Shown piece by piece: positions 8,066 to 18,395 of a stretch of 64,000 nucleotides of DNA. The DNA comes from Opitutaceae bacterium (GTDB lineage Bacteria; Verrucomicrobiota; Verrucomicrobiia; Opitutales; Opitutaceae), in the NCBI GenBank assembly GCA_009919985.1, contig RGAX01000001.1, forward strand, positions 1 through 64,000, in the 5' to 3' direction. Positions within the stretch are counted from its first letter, which is position 1; every line of letters begins with the position of its first letter. The notes under the pieces were generated by a model. It was not told the origin of the DNA, made no database searches, and saw only the letters and a list, made by a program, of their open reading frames with translations. Both the position numbers and the translations under genes were made by a program.

Positions 8066-8764
8066 ATGCCAAAAAAACAGAGCAAACGCTACCGCAGCGC
8101 CCTTAAGGTCGCTGATCTCACCAAGGATTACCCACTCGCTGAAGCGGTGGAAATCCTCACCAAATTCCCCAAGGCCAAGTTCGACGAGACCGTCGAGTTG
8201 TCCTTCCGCCTCGGCGTTGATGGCGCCTCCGGCGACCAGAACGTCCGTGGTACCACGCCGCTGCCCAACGGTTCGGGCAAGAAAGTTCGCGTCTTGGTGT
8301 TCACCGATAATCCCGCCGCAGCCCTCGCTGCTGGCGCTGATACCGCCGGTCTTGCCGACATCATGACCAAGATCAACGAAGGCTGGCTCGATTTCGACGT
8401 CGCCATTTCCACCGTTGAGGCCATGAAGCAAGTCCGCACTCTCGCTCGCGTGCTCGGCCCGAAAGGCCTCATGCCGAACCCGAAGTCGGGCACCGTCACC
8501 GACGACATCGCTGCCGGCATCAAAGCTGTCAAAGCGGGTCGCGTTGAATTCAAGATGGATAAAGCTGCGATCATCGGCGTCGGCGTCGGTAAGCGCTCCT
8601 TCACCAACGCCCAGATCCTCGAGAACGCCTTGTGCGTGCTCGACGCGGTCGGCAAAGCCAAGCCCGCCACCTTCAAGGGCGGCGTGTTCATCAAGTCTGT
8701 CACCATCTCCTCGAGCATGAGTCCCGGCGTTCACGTCGCCTCGTCCGAGTTCAGCAAATATTAA
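8066..8764 (+). CDS. rplA: 50S ribosomal protein L1
   Basis: Forms the L1 stalk that guides deacylated tRNA out of the E site. The 232 residues contain the family signature region VLGPKGLMPNPKSGTVT. It is one of the genes with a clear Shine-Dalgarno sequence (AAGGAG, 8055-8060). A small hairpin, GTCC-TTTTA-GGAC (8031-8043), lies just upstream. In many bacteria L1 represses its own operon through a site in the mRNA leader; whether this hairpin is such a site is open. Confidence 0.96.
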   Translation: MPKKQSKRYRSALKVADLTKDYPLAEAVEILTKFPKAKFDETVELSFRLGVDGASGDQNVRGTTPLPNGSGKKVRVLVFTDNPAAALAAGADTAGLADIMTKINEGWLDFDVAISTVEAMKQVRTLARVLGPKGLMPNPKSGTVTDDIAAGIKAVKAGRVEFKMDKAAIIGVGVGKRSFTNAQILENALCVLDAVGKAKPATFKGGVFIKSVTISSSMSPGVHVASSEFSKY

Positions 8765-8778
8765 CCGGAGCCCGACCC

Positions 8779-9267
8779 ATGAGAGCCGAAAAAAATTATC
8801 TGATCGCCGAGGTCGAGACGCACCTCAAGAAATCCGACTACGTCATCCTCGCCAACTTCACGAAAGTGACCGTGGCGGACGTGGCCGACTTGCGCGCTAA
8901 ACTCGCCGCCGAAAAAGCCGAGTTCCACGTCGTCAAGAACAGTTCCCTCCGTGTCGCCGCCAAGGCGCTCGGCCTGCCCGAAATCGAGTCCGCGTTGAGC
9001 GGCCCGACCGCGGTGGTGGTCGGCGGTAAAAATCCCGCCGGTGTCGCCAAAGTCCTGAAGAAATTCTTCGAGGATAAGCAAAAGCTCGAAGTGAAGATTG
9101 GCGTGCTCGACAAGAAACTCGTCAGCCCCGCCGACCTCGCCAAGATGGCCGACCTGCCCTCGTTCGAGGCCCTGCGTTCCCAGTTCCTGGGCATGCTCAC
9201 CAGCAATGCGGCGTCCTTCGTCCGCGTGCTCGACGCCAAAGTCAAAAAGGAGCAACCCGCCGCCTAA
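8779..9267 (+). CDS. rplJ: 50S ribosomal protein L10
   Basis: Anchors L7/L12 dimers to the ribosome. Start at ATG 8779, eight bases after GGAG, giving 162 residues. The N-terminal globular half shows YVILANFTKVTV and FHVVKNSSLRVAAKAL; the C-terminal helix that binds L12 carries the run LTSNAASFVRVLDAK. It is only 14 bases after rplA, so an L10 autoregulatory leader in the classical place upstream of rplJ is not possible here. Confidence 0.95.
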   Translation: MRAEKNYLIAEVETHLKKSDYVILANFTKVTVADVADLRAKLAAEKAEFHVVKNSSLRVAAKALGLPEIESALSGPTAVVVGGKNPAGVAKVLKKFFEDKQKLEVKIGVLDKKLVSPADLAKMADLPSFEALRSQFLGMLTSNAASFVRVLDAKVKKEQPAA

Positions 9268-9277
9268 ACCCTTTTCA

Positions 9278-9311
9278 TCGGCGGCTCGCTCTTCACGGAT
9301 CGGGCCGCCGA
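9278..9311 (+). promoter_or_regulatory. Stem-loop between rplJ and rplL
   Basis: TCGGCGGC (9278-9285) pairs with GCCGCCGA (9304-9311) around an 18-base loop. No T run follows. It probably serves mRNA stability or processing and could help raise L7/L12 output over L10, as the ribosome needs several L12 copies per L10. Confidence 0.45.
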
Positions 9312-9402
9312 GAAATAACCTCCATTGGGGTAGGCTAGGGGATACGTCTCTTAAACGCGTTTCACATTTCGAAACCGCTAGTCGCCTCAGGAAACTACTA
9401 CT

Positions 9403-9798
<396 letters not shown>

Positions 9799-9839
9799 TC
9801 GCTTGGTCGATTCTGCCCGCATTCATTCGCAAATTCATT

Positions 9840-9880
9840 GGACAGGCCGTGCCCCGCGCGGTCTGTCCTTTGGCTTTTTC
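9840..9880 (+). terminator. Attenuator-type hairpin between rplL and rpoB
   Basis: GGACAG...CCG and CGG...CTGTCC (9840-9868) form a long G+C-rich stem, followed by TTTGGCTTTTTC. A partial terminator between rplL and rpoB is known in Escherichia coli, where it lowers polymerase expression relative to ribosomal proteins; the same role is inferred here. Confidence 0.6.
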
Positions 9881-9967
9881 TTTGTTCTTTTGTTAGGTTC
9901 CCGCGCGGCGCATTGAGCGCCGAGCACTTGTCTTTTTTTCGTCATTCACCTCCGACCGGATATTCCC

Positions 9968-12900
9968 ATGGCCGACCGCACTCACTCCGAACGCACGAAC
10001 TTCGGCAAACTCCGCGAAGTCATTCAGCCGCCGAATCTCATTGAGATTCAGATCACGTCCTATCTCGAGTTCCTTCAAAAGGGCATCCCCGAGAAGCAAC
10101 GCAAGCCCCAGGGCTTGGAGGCCGTTTTCCGCGAGGTATTCCCGATCCATTCCTACGACGAGCGCCTCGTCCTCGAATACGTCTCCTACACCCTCGGTGA
10201 TTCCAAGAATTCCGAGCTCGAGTGTCTCCGTGAAGGCGTCACCTACTCGGTGCCCCTCTACGTGAAGCTCCGCCTCCGCGAGGAAGACTTCATCAAGGAC
10301 GAAGATATTTATATGGGCGAGATCCCCATGGTGACCGAGCGTGGCTCCTTCATCATCAACGGCGCCGAGCGCGTCGTTGTTTCCCAACTCCACCGCTCGC
10401 CCGGCATCGCTTTTGAAGTGACGCCGCACCCGAACGGCAAGCTGCTCCACTCCTTCCGCATCATCCCGGACCGCGGCACCTGGCTCGAAGTTCAGTTCGA
10501 CAACAACGATCTGCTCTACGTCTATCTCGATCGCCGTCGCCGTCGTCGCAAATTCCTCATCACGACCTTGCTCCGCGCCATCGGATACTCGAGCGACATC
10601 GACATCCTGAATCTGTTCTACGAGATCAAGGACCTCAAAGTTTCCAAAGCCCTAGACCTCGAGAATGTTTCCACGCTCGTTCTGGTTGAAGACGCGATCG
10701 ATGCCCAACAAGGCGTCGTTCTCGCCCGTGCGTTTGAGCCGCTCACCAAGCAGATCGTTCGCACCTTCGAGAAACACGGCATCTCCACGATCCGCGTGAT
10801 CGACACCACCGTCGACGAAGGCGCCCTGATCCGTGCGCTCAAGAAAGACCCGACGCGCAACGAAGAGGAAGCCCTCAAGGAAATTTACAAGCGCCTCCGC
10901 CCCGGCGAGCCGCCCACCACCGCCAACGCCAAAGCCCTACTCAAGCGCCTCTTCTTTGATCCGAAGCGCTATGACCTCGGCCGCGTCGGTCGCTACAAGG
11001 TAAACCAAAAGCTCGGCCTCAAAGTCACCCTCGAACAACGTATCATCGAGAGCGGTGATATCGTGGCTGCCACGAAATACCTCGGTCGCCTCAAGAAAGG
11101 CGAAGGTGTCGTCGACGACATCGATCACCTCGGTTCACGTCGCGTCCGCACCGTCGGCGAGCTCCTCGCTAACCAATGCCGCGTCGGCCTCAGCCGCACC
11201 GAGCGTTTGGTGCGCGAGCGCATGACGATGTATGACCAGAGCGTCGACTCGATCACGCCTCAAAAGCTGATCAATCCGAAGGCTCTGACTACGGTCATCC
11301 GCGATTTCTTCGCGCGCAGCCAGCTCTCGCAGTTCATGGACCAGATCAACCCGCTCGCCGAGGTCACGCACAAGCGCCGCCTCTCCGCGCTCGGGCCAGG
11401 CGGTCTCAATCGCGAACGCGCGGGTTTCGAAGTCCGCGACGTTCACCCTTCGCACTACGGCCGCATCTGCCCCATCGAGACCCCCGAAGGTCCGAACATT
11501 GGTCTGATCAATTCCCTCTCGACTTACGCTCGCGTGAACGAGTTCGGCTTCATTGAGACGCCTTACCGCATCGTCAAAGATGGCCGCGCCACCGATAAGA
11601 TCGAGTACCTCACCGCCGACCAAGAAGAAGCCAAGGTCATCGCCCAGGCTAATTCCGAGATCGACGAAAAGGGCCACTTCAGTGGCAAGGTTACCGTCCG
11701 TCAGGACGGAGAGTTCCTCGAAGTCTCTGCTTCCGAAGTTCACTACATGGACGTGTCGCCGAAGCAGGTGATTTCGATCGCCGCGGGCATGATTCCGTTC
11801 CTCGAGCACGACGATGCGAATCGCGCACTCATGGGCGCCAACATGCAACGCCAAGGCGTGCCGCTCCTTCAAGCTGAGTCGCCGCTTGTCGGTACTGGCA
11901 TTGAAGAACGTGTCGCTCGCGACTCTAAGATTGTCGTCGTCGCTGATGAATCTGGCATCGTCGCCTCCGTGGATGCGAAACGCATCGTCGTCACCAAAGA
12001 CGGCGAGCTCCCGCGCAACCTCAAGCACGACCCGAAGAATCACGTCTTCATCTACGAGCTGCGTAAATTCATGCGCTCGAACGCCGGCACTTGCTTCAAT
12101 CAGAAGCCCATCGTCGCACTTGGCCAGAAGATCAAAGCCGGACAAATCATCGCCGACGGTCCTTCGACCGACAAGGGCGAGATGGCCCTCGGCCGCAACG
12201 TGCTCGTCGGCTTCATGCCATGGAACGGGTACAACTTCGAAGACGCCATCCTCATCTCCGAAAAGGTGCTGAAGGAAGATATCTTCACCTCGATTCACAT
12301 CCAAGAATTCGAAGTCAACGCCCGCGACACCAAGCTCGGGCCGGAAGAAATCACGCGCGACATCCCGAACATCGGCGAAGAAGCCCTCAAGCATCTCGAC
12401 CATAACGGCGTCATCCGCATCGGTGCCGAAGTGAAGCCTGGCGACATCCTTGTCGGCAAAATCACTCCGAAATCCGAAACCGAACTCGCGCCCGAGGAAA
12501 AGCTCCTCCGCGCCATTTTCGGTGAAAAAGCGGCTGATGTTAAAGACACCTCGCTCGTCGTTCCCTCGGGTGTCGGTGGCATCATCATGGACGTGAAGGT
12601 TTCTTCCCGCATCGATAATCAGGAAGAAAAACTCTCACCCTCGGACCGTCGTCGTCAGGTGAAGCAAATCCAAGAGGAATACAAAACGCAGATTGATAAA
12701 CTGCGCGAAGGCCTCACGGAAGCGCTCTCCAATATCCTCCTCGGTGAAAAAATCCCGCTCGACGTCATCAACGGCGAGTCCGGCGAAATCATCATCCCGG
12801 CTAACCGCAAGATTACGAAGACGCTTCTGCGTCGTCTGGCGGCCGTTTCCAAACACGTCCAGATCGATCCGTCCCCGGTTCGCATCAAGATCATGGAAAT

Positions 12901-13747
12901 CATCGGCTCATATCAGACCAAGTTTGACGAGCTCGAAACCGACCGTGAGCGCAAGATCGGCGCGGTCGAGGCCGGCGAAGGCTCCGGAGACGGCGCCATC
13001 AAGCAGGTCAAAGTTTACGTCGCCACTAAGCAAAAGCTTGAAGTCGGTGACAAGATGGCCGGCCGCCACGGTAACAAGGGCGTCGTCGCCAAGATCGTGC
13101 CCGAAGAAGATATGCCGTTCCTTCCCGACGGCACTCCGGTGGAAATCTGCTTGAACCCCCTCGGCGTGCCCTCGCGCATGAACGTCGGACAGGTTCTCGA
13201 GACGCACTTGGGTTGGGCCTGTAAGAAACTCGGTCTCAAAGTCGCCACTCCGGTGTTCGACGGTATCTCCGAAAAACGCGTCCGCGAATACCTCAAGGAG
13301 GCTAAGTTGCCGACCTCCGGTAAGAGCCCGCTCTTCGACGGACGCACCGGCGAGAAGATCGATCAAGAGGTCGTGGTCGGCTACATCTACATGATGAAGC
13401 TGAACCATCTTGTCTCGCACAAGATCCACGCCCGCGCGGTCGGTCCTTACTCCCTCGTTACGCAGCAACCGTTGGGCGGCAAAGCCCAATACGGTGGCCA
13501 GCGCTTCGGCGAAATGGAAGTGTGGGCGCTTGAAGCCTACGGCGCAGCGCACACCCTCCAGGAGCTCCTCACCGTCAAATCCGACGACGTGCAGGGCCGC
13601 ACCAAGATCTACGAGTCGCTCGTCAAGGGAGACAATACCCTCGTCGCCGGCACGCCTGAGTCCTTCAACGTTCTCATTAAAGAAATCCAGTCCCTCGGCC
13701 TGGATATCAAACTCCAGAAACGCGACGCGCTCAGCTACGGTTCTTAA
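9968..13747 (+). CDS. rpoB: DNA-directed RNA polymerase subunit beta
   Basis: Catalytic subunit of RNA polymerase, 1259 residues, with the normal order of lobe, fork, flap and clamp-binding regions. The rifampicin pocket reads SQFMDQINPLAEVTHKRRL and SALGPGGLNRERAGFEVRDV. Later conserved blocks include HDDANRALMGANMQRQ, GRHGNKGVV and QPLGGKAQYGGQRFGEMEVW. The residue matching Escherichia coli N518 is isoleucine here (residue 460). The start context is ATTCCCATGG without an evident Shine-Dalgarno sequence. rpoC follows after 50 bases. Confidence 0.97.
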   Translation: MADRTHSERTNFGKLREVIQPPNLIEIQITSYLEFLQKGIPEKQRKPQGLEAVFREVFPIHSYDERLVLEYVSYTLGDSKNSELECLREGVTYSVPLYVKLRLREEDFIKDEDIYMGEIPMVTERGSFIINGAERVVVSQLHRSPGIAFEVTPHPNGKLLHSFRIIPDRGTWLEVQFDNNDLLYVYLDRRRRRRKFLITTLLRAIGYSSDIDILNLFYEIKDLKVSKALDLENVSTLVLVEDAIDAQQGVVLARAFEPLTKQIVRTFEKHGISTIRVIDTTVDEGALIRALKKDPTRNEEEALKEIYKRLRPGEPPTTANAKALLKRLFFDPKRYDLGRVGRYKVNQKLGLKVTLEQRIIESGDIVAATKYLGRLKKGEGVVDDIDHLGSRRVRTVGELLANQCRVGLSRTERLVRERMTMYDQSVDSITPQKLINPKALTTVIRDFFARSQLSQFMDQINPLAEVTHKRRLSALGPGGLNRERAGFEVRDVHPSHYGRICPIETPEGPNIGLINSLSTYARVNEFGFIETPYRIVKDGRATDKIEYLTADQEEAKVIAQANSEIDEKGHFSGKVTVRQDGEFLEVSASEVHYMDVSPKQVISIAAGMIPFLEHDDANRALMGANMQRQGVPLLQAESPLVGTGIEERVARDSKIVVVADESGIVASVDAKRIVVTKDGELPRNLKHDPKNHVFIYELRKFMRSNAGTCFNQKPIVALGQKIKAGQIIADGPSTDKGEMALGRNVLVGFMPWNGYNFEDAILISEKVLKEDIFTSIHIQEFEVNARDTKLGPEEITRDIPNIGEEALKHLDHNGVIRIGAEVKPGDILVGKITPKSETELAPEEKLLRAIFGEKAADVKDTSLVVPSGVGGIIMDVKVSSRIDNQEEKLSPSDRRRQVKQIQEEYKTQIDKLREGLTEALSNILLGEKIPLDVINGESGEIIIPANRKITKTLLRRLAAVSKHVQIDPSPVRIKIMEIIGSYQTKFDELETDRERKIGAVEAGEGSGDGAIKQVKVYVATKQKLEVGDKMAGRHGNKGVVAKIVPEEDMPFLPDGTPVEICLNPLGVPSRMNVGQVLETHLGWACKKLGLKVATPVFDGISEKRVREYLKEAKLPTSGKSPLFDGRTGEKIDQEVVVGYIYMMKLNHLVSHKIHARAVGPYSLVTQQPLGGKAQYGGQRFGEMEVWALEAYGAAHTLQELLTVKSDDVQGRTKIYESLVKGDNTLVAGTPESFNVLIKEIQSLGLDIKLQKRDALSYGS

Positions 13748-13797
13748 ACCGCCGCCTGCATCCCGTTCACTCTTAAAAAAATTCAGGAGCTAAAGCC

Positions 13798-16700
13798 ATG
13801 ATTCAACCCGCCGAAACCGCCGCCTCCAACCGTGACGAAGCCCGCGCAGCCTTGGGCCTCGAAGAGAGCCCGTTCGACTGCGTGTCCATCACCGTAGCCT
13901 CGCCCGAGACCATCCGCAAATGGTCCAAAGGCGAAGTGAAGAACCCAGAGACGATCAACTATCGTACTTTCAAGCCTGAGCCAGGCGGTCTTTTTTGCCA
14001 AAAGATATTCGGGCCCGTGCGGGACTACGAATGCGCCTGCGGAAAATACAAGCGCATCAAATACAAGGACGTCGTCTGCGATCGTTGTGGCGTCGAAGTG
14101 ACCATCGCGCGCGTCCGCCGCGAGCGCATGGGCCACATCGAAATGGCCGTGCCCGTGACGCACATCTGGTTTCTCAAGTCCATGCCGAGCCGTCTCGGTT
14201 TGTTGCTCGATATGACCGCGCGCTCCCTCGAGCGCGTGATCTACTACGAGAACTACATGGTCATCGATCCGGGCAAGACCCCGCTCGAGCTCAAGCAACT
14301 GCTCACCGACACCGAGTATCGTCAGGCCCTTGACGAATACGGCGCAGATTCCTTCGTCGCTAAGATGGGCGCTGAAGCCGTCCGCGACGCTCTGGTAAAA
14401 ACCGACATGGAGGCCACCGTCGCTGAGCTACAAGAGCAGATGCGCGCCACCAAGTCCAAACAGATCAAGAAAAAGCTCTCGAAGCGCCTCAAGGTCATTC
14501 AAGGCTTCATTCACTCGCGCTCCCGTCCCGAATGGATGGTTCTCGAAGTGCTGCCCGTGATCCCGCCGGACCTCCGTCCGCTCGTTCCCCTCGAAGGCGG
14601 CCGTTTTGCGACCTCCGATCTCAACGATTTGTATCGCCGCGTCATCAACCGCAATAACCGGTTGAAAAACCTGATGCAGCTCAAGACGCCCGACGTTATC
14701 ATTCATAACGAAAAGCGTATGTTGCAGGAAGCCGTCGACGCCTTGTTCGACAACGGCCGCCATGGTCGTCCCGTCACCGGCGCCGGCAATCGTCCGTTGA
14801 AATCTTTGAGCGACATGCTCAAAGGTAAACAAGGTCGTTTCCGCCAAAACTTGCTCGGCAAACGCGTCGACTACTCGGGCCGTTCCGTCATCGTCATCGG
14901 TCCTGAGCTCAAGCTCAGCCAATGCGGTCTGCCCAAGAAGATGGCGCTCGTCTTGTTCGAGCCGTTCATCATCCGCCGCCTGAAGGAGCTCGGTTTCGTG
15001 CACACCGTTCGCGGTGCTCGCAAGATGATCGAGAAGAAATCTCCCGAAGTCTGGGACATTTTGGAAGAAGTGACCAAGGGTCACCCGGTGCTGCTCAACC
15101 GCGCGCCTACGCTTCACCGTCTTTCCATCCAGGCCTTCGAGCCCGTCCTCATTGAGGGCGAAGCTATTCGCGTTCACCCGCTGGTCTGCACCGCTTACAA
15201 CGCGGACTTTGACGGGGACCAAATGGCCGTCCATGTGCCGCTCTCCCTCGAGGCTATCCTCGAGTGCAAGTTGCTCATGATGGCGACCAACAACATCTTC
15301 TCGCCGTCCTCCGGCAAGCCGATCCTCACGCCCTCGCAGGACATCGTCCTTGGTGCCTACTACCTCACCATCGAACCCCGCACCAAGCCTGCCAAAGGCG
15401 TGCGCGTGCCGCTGCTTAGCGGCTTGCATGAAGTGCTCTACGTCAAGGCCGATGGCGCGCTCAAGGTTCACGATTGGGTCGAAGTCCCGAATCCCGATTT
15501 TGGCCGCGACACCGTCTACGGCAACAAGGAGAAGAAAATTCTCCGCTCCACCGTCGGCCGCGTCATCTTCAACCAAATCTGGCCGAAGGAACTCGGTTTC
15601 ATTAACTTCCCGGTCCCGAAGGCCAAGCTCGGTGACTTGATTCTCAATACCTATAAGTCCGCCGGTCACGCTATGACCGTTGAGACCCTCGACAAGCTCA
15701 AGGAGCTCGGTTTCCAAACCGCGTTCCAAGCAGGCATCTCGATCGGTATCGACGACATGATCATCCCTGAGTCCAAGAAAGACATTGTCACGGACTCCCG
15801 TAAGAAAATCACCGAAGTCGAAGCCCAATTCAACAAGGGTATCATCACCGACGGCGAACGTTACAACAAGGTCGTCGACATCTGGACCAACGCCACCGAC
15901 CGCATTGCCAAAGAGGTTTTCGCCAAACTCGAAACCAACGAAGGCAAGACCGAGGTGAACCCGGTTTACATCATGATGGATTCCGGCGCGCGTGGTAATA
16001 AACAGCAGGTCCGCCAGCTCTGTGGCGCCCGCGGTCTTATGGCCAAGCCCTCCGGCGAAATCATTGAACGTCCGATTCTCTCGTCCTTCCGCGAAGGTCT
16101 CACCGTTCTTGAATACTTCATCTCGACGCACGGCGCCCGTAAGGGTCTCGCTGATACCGCGCTCAAGACCGCCGACGCCGGCTACCTCACCCGCAAATTG
16201 TGCGATGTGGCCATGGACGTAATCATCTGCGAAGACGACTCCGGTGCCCGCGACGGCGTCTGGAAGAAAGCCATCTTCGAAGGTGACGACGAAATCGTCG
16301 CCCTCAAGGAGCGTCTCATCGGCCGTTGCTCCAGCGACGACGTTTATAACCCGCTTAACCCTTCCGAACTCATCGTGGGCTCCGGCGACCTCATTACCGA
16401 GGAAGCCGCCTCCAAGATCGACGACGTCGGCATTGAGCGCGTCAAGGTCATGTCCCCGCTCACCTGCACGAGCCCCGCGGGCATCGACGCCAAGTCCTAC
16501 GGCATCAATCCGGCCACCAGCCGCGTCGCCAAGATCGGTGACTCGGTCGGTATCATCGCTGCCCAGTCCATCGGCGAACCCGGCACGCAGCTTACGATGC
16601 GTACTTTCCACATTGGTGGCGTCGCCTCCGGCGGTTTCAAAACCCCCGAAATCCGCGTCCGCTCCGCCGGTAAAATCAAATACAAAGCCCTCCGCCTCGT

Positions 16701-17940
16701 ACAAACGGCTGAAGGCGGCAACATCGTTCTTAACAAGACCGGCACCATCCAAGTCGTCGACGACGACGGCAAGGAACTCGAAAACTACAATATCGTGGTC
16801 GGTTCCTTCCTGCACGTCGGTGACGGCGAGAAGATCGGTAAAGGCGACATCCTCGCTCAATGGGATCCTTACAACGTGCCCGTCCTCTCTGAAAAGGGTG
16901 GCTCGCTGCACTTCAAGGACATGATCCCCGGCGTCACCGTGAAGCGCGAACTCGACGAATCCTCGGGCCGCATTGCTACGGTCGTCATCGAGCACAAAGA
17001 AGATCTCAATCCACAGATCGAAGTGCGTGACGCGAAGAACAAGCCCCTCGCGGCTTATTCCATTCCTGTCGGCGCGCAGATCGCCGTCAACGAAGGCGAC
17101 ACGATCGCCCCAGGTGCTCTCCTCGCTAAGACGCCGCGTCAGGCCTCCAAGACCAAGGATATCACTGGTGGTTTGCCCCGCGTCGCCGAGCTGTTCGAAG
17201 CCCGGCGTCCGAAAGATGCCGCCGAAATGGCGCGCATCGATGGCGTGGTTGCCTTCGAAGGTACCGTCCGCGGCAAGCGTAAGCTCGTCGTCAAAAACGA
17301 AGAGACCGCCCAGGAAGAAGAACACCTCATCCCGACCGGCAAACACATCATCGTGCAACCCGGCGACGTCGTCCACAAAGGCCAACACCTCACGGAAGGC
17401 TCCGCCGACCCGCATGAGATCCTGGAAATCCTCGGGCCATCCGCGCTCTACGACTTCCTGATTTCCCAAGTGCAAGAAGTTTATCGTCTCCAAGGCGTGA
17501 CGATTAACGACAAGCACATCGAAATCATCATCCGCCAGATGTTGCGCAAAGTTCGGATCACCGATCCGGGCGACAGCGAATACTTCTGGGGCGAGCAAGT
17601 CGATCGCGCGGCCTTCCTCACCGACAACCGTCGGATCGAAGAAGCCGGTGGCAAGCCCGCCGAAGCCGAGCCGATCCTCCTTGGCATCACTAAAGCCTCG
17701 CTGGAAACCGAGAGCTTCATCTCGGCCGCTTCCTTCCAAGAGACGACGCGCGTCCTCACCGACGCCTCGACGCTGGGCAAGGTCGACATGCTCCGCGGCT
17801 TCAAGGAAAATGTCATCATGGGCCATCTCATCCCAGCGGGCACGGGCCTGCCGCGTTACAAGAAGCTCAAGATCAGCTTGCCCTTCGGCGCCGACCTCCC
17901 GGCCGAAGACGAAGCAACGGCCGAGGCCAGCGCTAGCTAA
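13798..17940 (+). CDS. rpoC: DNA-directed RNA polymerase subunit beta-prime
   Basis: Catalytic subunit, 1380 residues. The active-site NADFDGD lies at residues 468-474 and the first zinc site is intact (C79, C81, C94, C97). The bridge-helix/trigger-loop region (SIGEPGTQLTMRTFHIGG) is canonical. The second zinc site is not: C811 and C890 remain, but the following CxxC is replaced (CTSPAGIDAKSYG, with D897 and S900 in the cysteine places). AGGAG lies upstream of the start. A strong terminator follows the stop. Confidence 0.97.
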   Translation: MIQPAETAASNRDEARAALGLEESPFDCVSITVASPETIRKWSKGEVKNPETINYRTFKPEPGGLFCQKIFGPVRDYECACGKYKRIKYKDVVCDRCGVEVTIARVRRERMGHIEMAVPVTHIWFLKSMPSRLGLLLDMTARSLERVIYYENYMVIDPGKTPLELKQLLTDTEYRQALDEYGADSFVAKMGAEAVRDALVKTDMEATVAELQEQMRATKSKQIKKKLSKRLKVIQGFIHSRSRPEWMVLEVLPVIPPDLRPLVPLEGGRFATSDLNDLYRRVINRNNRLKNLMQLKTPDVIIHNEKRMLQEAVDALFDNGRHGRPVTGAGNRPLKSLSDMLKGKQGRFRQNLLGKRVDYSGRSVIVIGPELKLSQCGLPKKMALVLFEPFIIRRLKELGFVHTVRGARKMIEKKSPEVWDILEEVTKGHPVLLNRAPTLHRLSIQAFEPVLIEGEAIRVHPLVCTAYNADFDGDQMAVHVPLSLEAILECKLLMMATNNIFSPSSGKPILTPSQDIVLGAYYLTIEPRTKPAKGVRVPLLSGLHEVLYVKADGALKVHDWVEVPNPDFGRDTVYGNKEKKILRSTVGRVIFNQIWPKELGFINFPVPKAKLGDLILNTYKSAGHAMTVETLDKLKELGFQTAFQAGISIGIDDMIIPESKKDIVTDSRKKITEVEAQFNKGIITDGERYNKVVDIWTNATDRIAKEVFAKLETNEGKTEVNPVYIMMDSGARGNKQQVRQLCGARGLMAKPSGEIIERPILSSFREGLTVLEYFISTHGARKGLADTALKTADAGYLTRKLCDVAMDVIICEDDSGARDGVWKKAIFEGDDEIVALKERLIGRCSSDDVYNPLNPSELIVGSGDLITEEAASKIDDVGIERVKVMSPLTCTSPAGIDAKSYGINPATSRVAKIGDSVGIIAAQSIGEPGTQLTMRTFHIGGVASGGFKTPEIRVRSAGKIKYKALRLVQTAEGGNIVLNKTGTIQVVDDDGKELENYNIVVGSFLHVGDGEKIGKGDILAQWDPYNVPVLSEKGGSLHFKDMIPGVTVKRELDESSGRIATVVIEHKEDLNPQIEVRDAKNKPLAAYSIPVGAQIAVNEGDTIAPGALLAKTPRQASKTKDITGGLPRVAELFEARRPKDAAEMARIDGVVAFEGTVRGKRKLVVKNEETAQEEEHLIPTGKHIIVQPGDVVHKGQHLTEGSADPHEILEILGPSALYDFLISQVQEVYRLQGVTINDKHIEIIIRQMLRKVRITDPGDSEYFWGEQVDRAAFLTDNRRIEEAGGKPAEAEPILLGITKASLETESFISAASFQETTRVLTDASTLGKVDMLRGFKENVIMGHLIPAGTGLPRYKKLKISLPFGADLPAEDEATAEASAS

Positions 17941-17962
17941 TACTCGAGTTCGTTTATCTTTC

Positions 17963-17996
17963 AAAGCCGCGGGAATTTTTCCCGCGGCTTTTTTAT
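17963..17996 (+). terminator. Rho-independent terminator after rpoC
   Basis: AAAGCCGCGGGAA pairs with TTCCCGCGGCTTT and runs into a T stretch (to about 17996). It closes the tuf-rpoC segment. Confidence 0.9.
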
Positions 17997-18395
17997 TGTT
18001 ATATGCCAACCAGAACCCCAAAGGCCTTGATCGATAAACGCGGTGGCGGGCAGGGGAGTTTCCAGTCAGTTTTCGGGATCAAAAAAGCAGGGGATAAAAT
18101 ATCAATCCCGCGCGATGCCCACGAACGATAGACGAAGCGGCCTGAGCACGATCGCCGTGGACAAATAATGTGAAAAAAAGCTAGACGGATTCATTTCGGG
18201 GATTTTCGAGGGGTAAAACCCCGCGGCTGCGAAAGCGGTTTTTTAGGTGTTTCTCCTCTGAGAAAAGATTTTTTTAAACAAGCAGTTGGGTGGGGCTTGG
18301 GAGTTTTTTAAGATTTATCCAGAAAGTTCTTGCCGCGCATTTCGTTGCGGGTAGCTTCAACCTCTTTTCCCAAATTTCCACACTCTCTTATTCGT
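17997..18395. other. Noncoding region between rpoC terminator and rpsL
   Basis: About 400 bases without a convincing gene. It is locally A/T-rich. I see a small GGGG-TAAAA-CCCC inverted repeat (18210-18222), followed by CCGC...GCGG and a run of six T (18239-18244), which could be a weak terminator of a short RNA. The last 90 bases hold the likely str promoter and a pyrimidine-rich leader. No match to 6S, tmRNA, SRP or RNase P RNA was recognised. Confidence 0.5.
18286..18314 (+). promoter_or_regulatory. Candidate promoter of the str-S10-spc-alpha run
   Basis: TTGGGT (18286-18291), a 17-base spacer and TAAGAT (18309-18314), leaving a leader of about 75 bases before rpsL. Both boxes are imperfect but spacing and position are right. 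The leader is rich in C and T. Confidence 0.35.

Noticed and set aside
11135..12403. Open frame antisense to rpoB (422 codons)
   Set aside because: Shadow of codon bias; composition is Asp/Glu/Val/Leu-rich as expected from the reverse of C-ending codons.
14428..18021. A very long open frame (about 1197 codons) antisense to rpoC
   Set aside because: It is the mirror of a highly biased coding sequence; similar long antisense frames occur opposite rpoB, rplC and others. It runs through the rpoC terminator and its product has no recognisable domain.
18190..18250. Small RNA gene between rpoC and rpsL
   Set aside because: The stems are only four pairs each and no clear promoter precedes them; kept as a description of the gap only.
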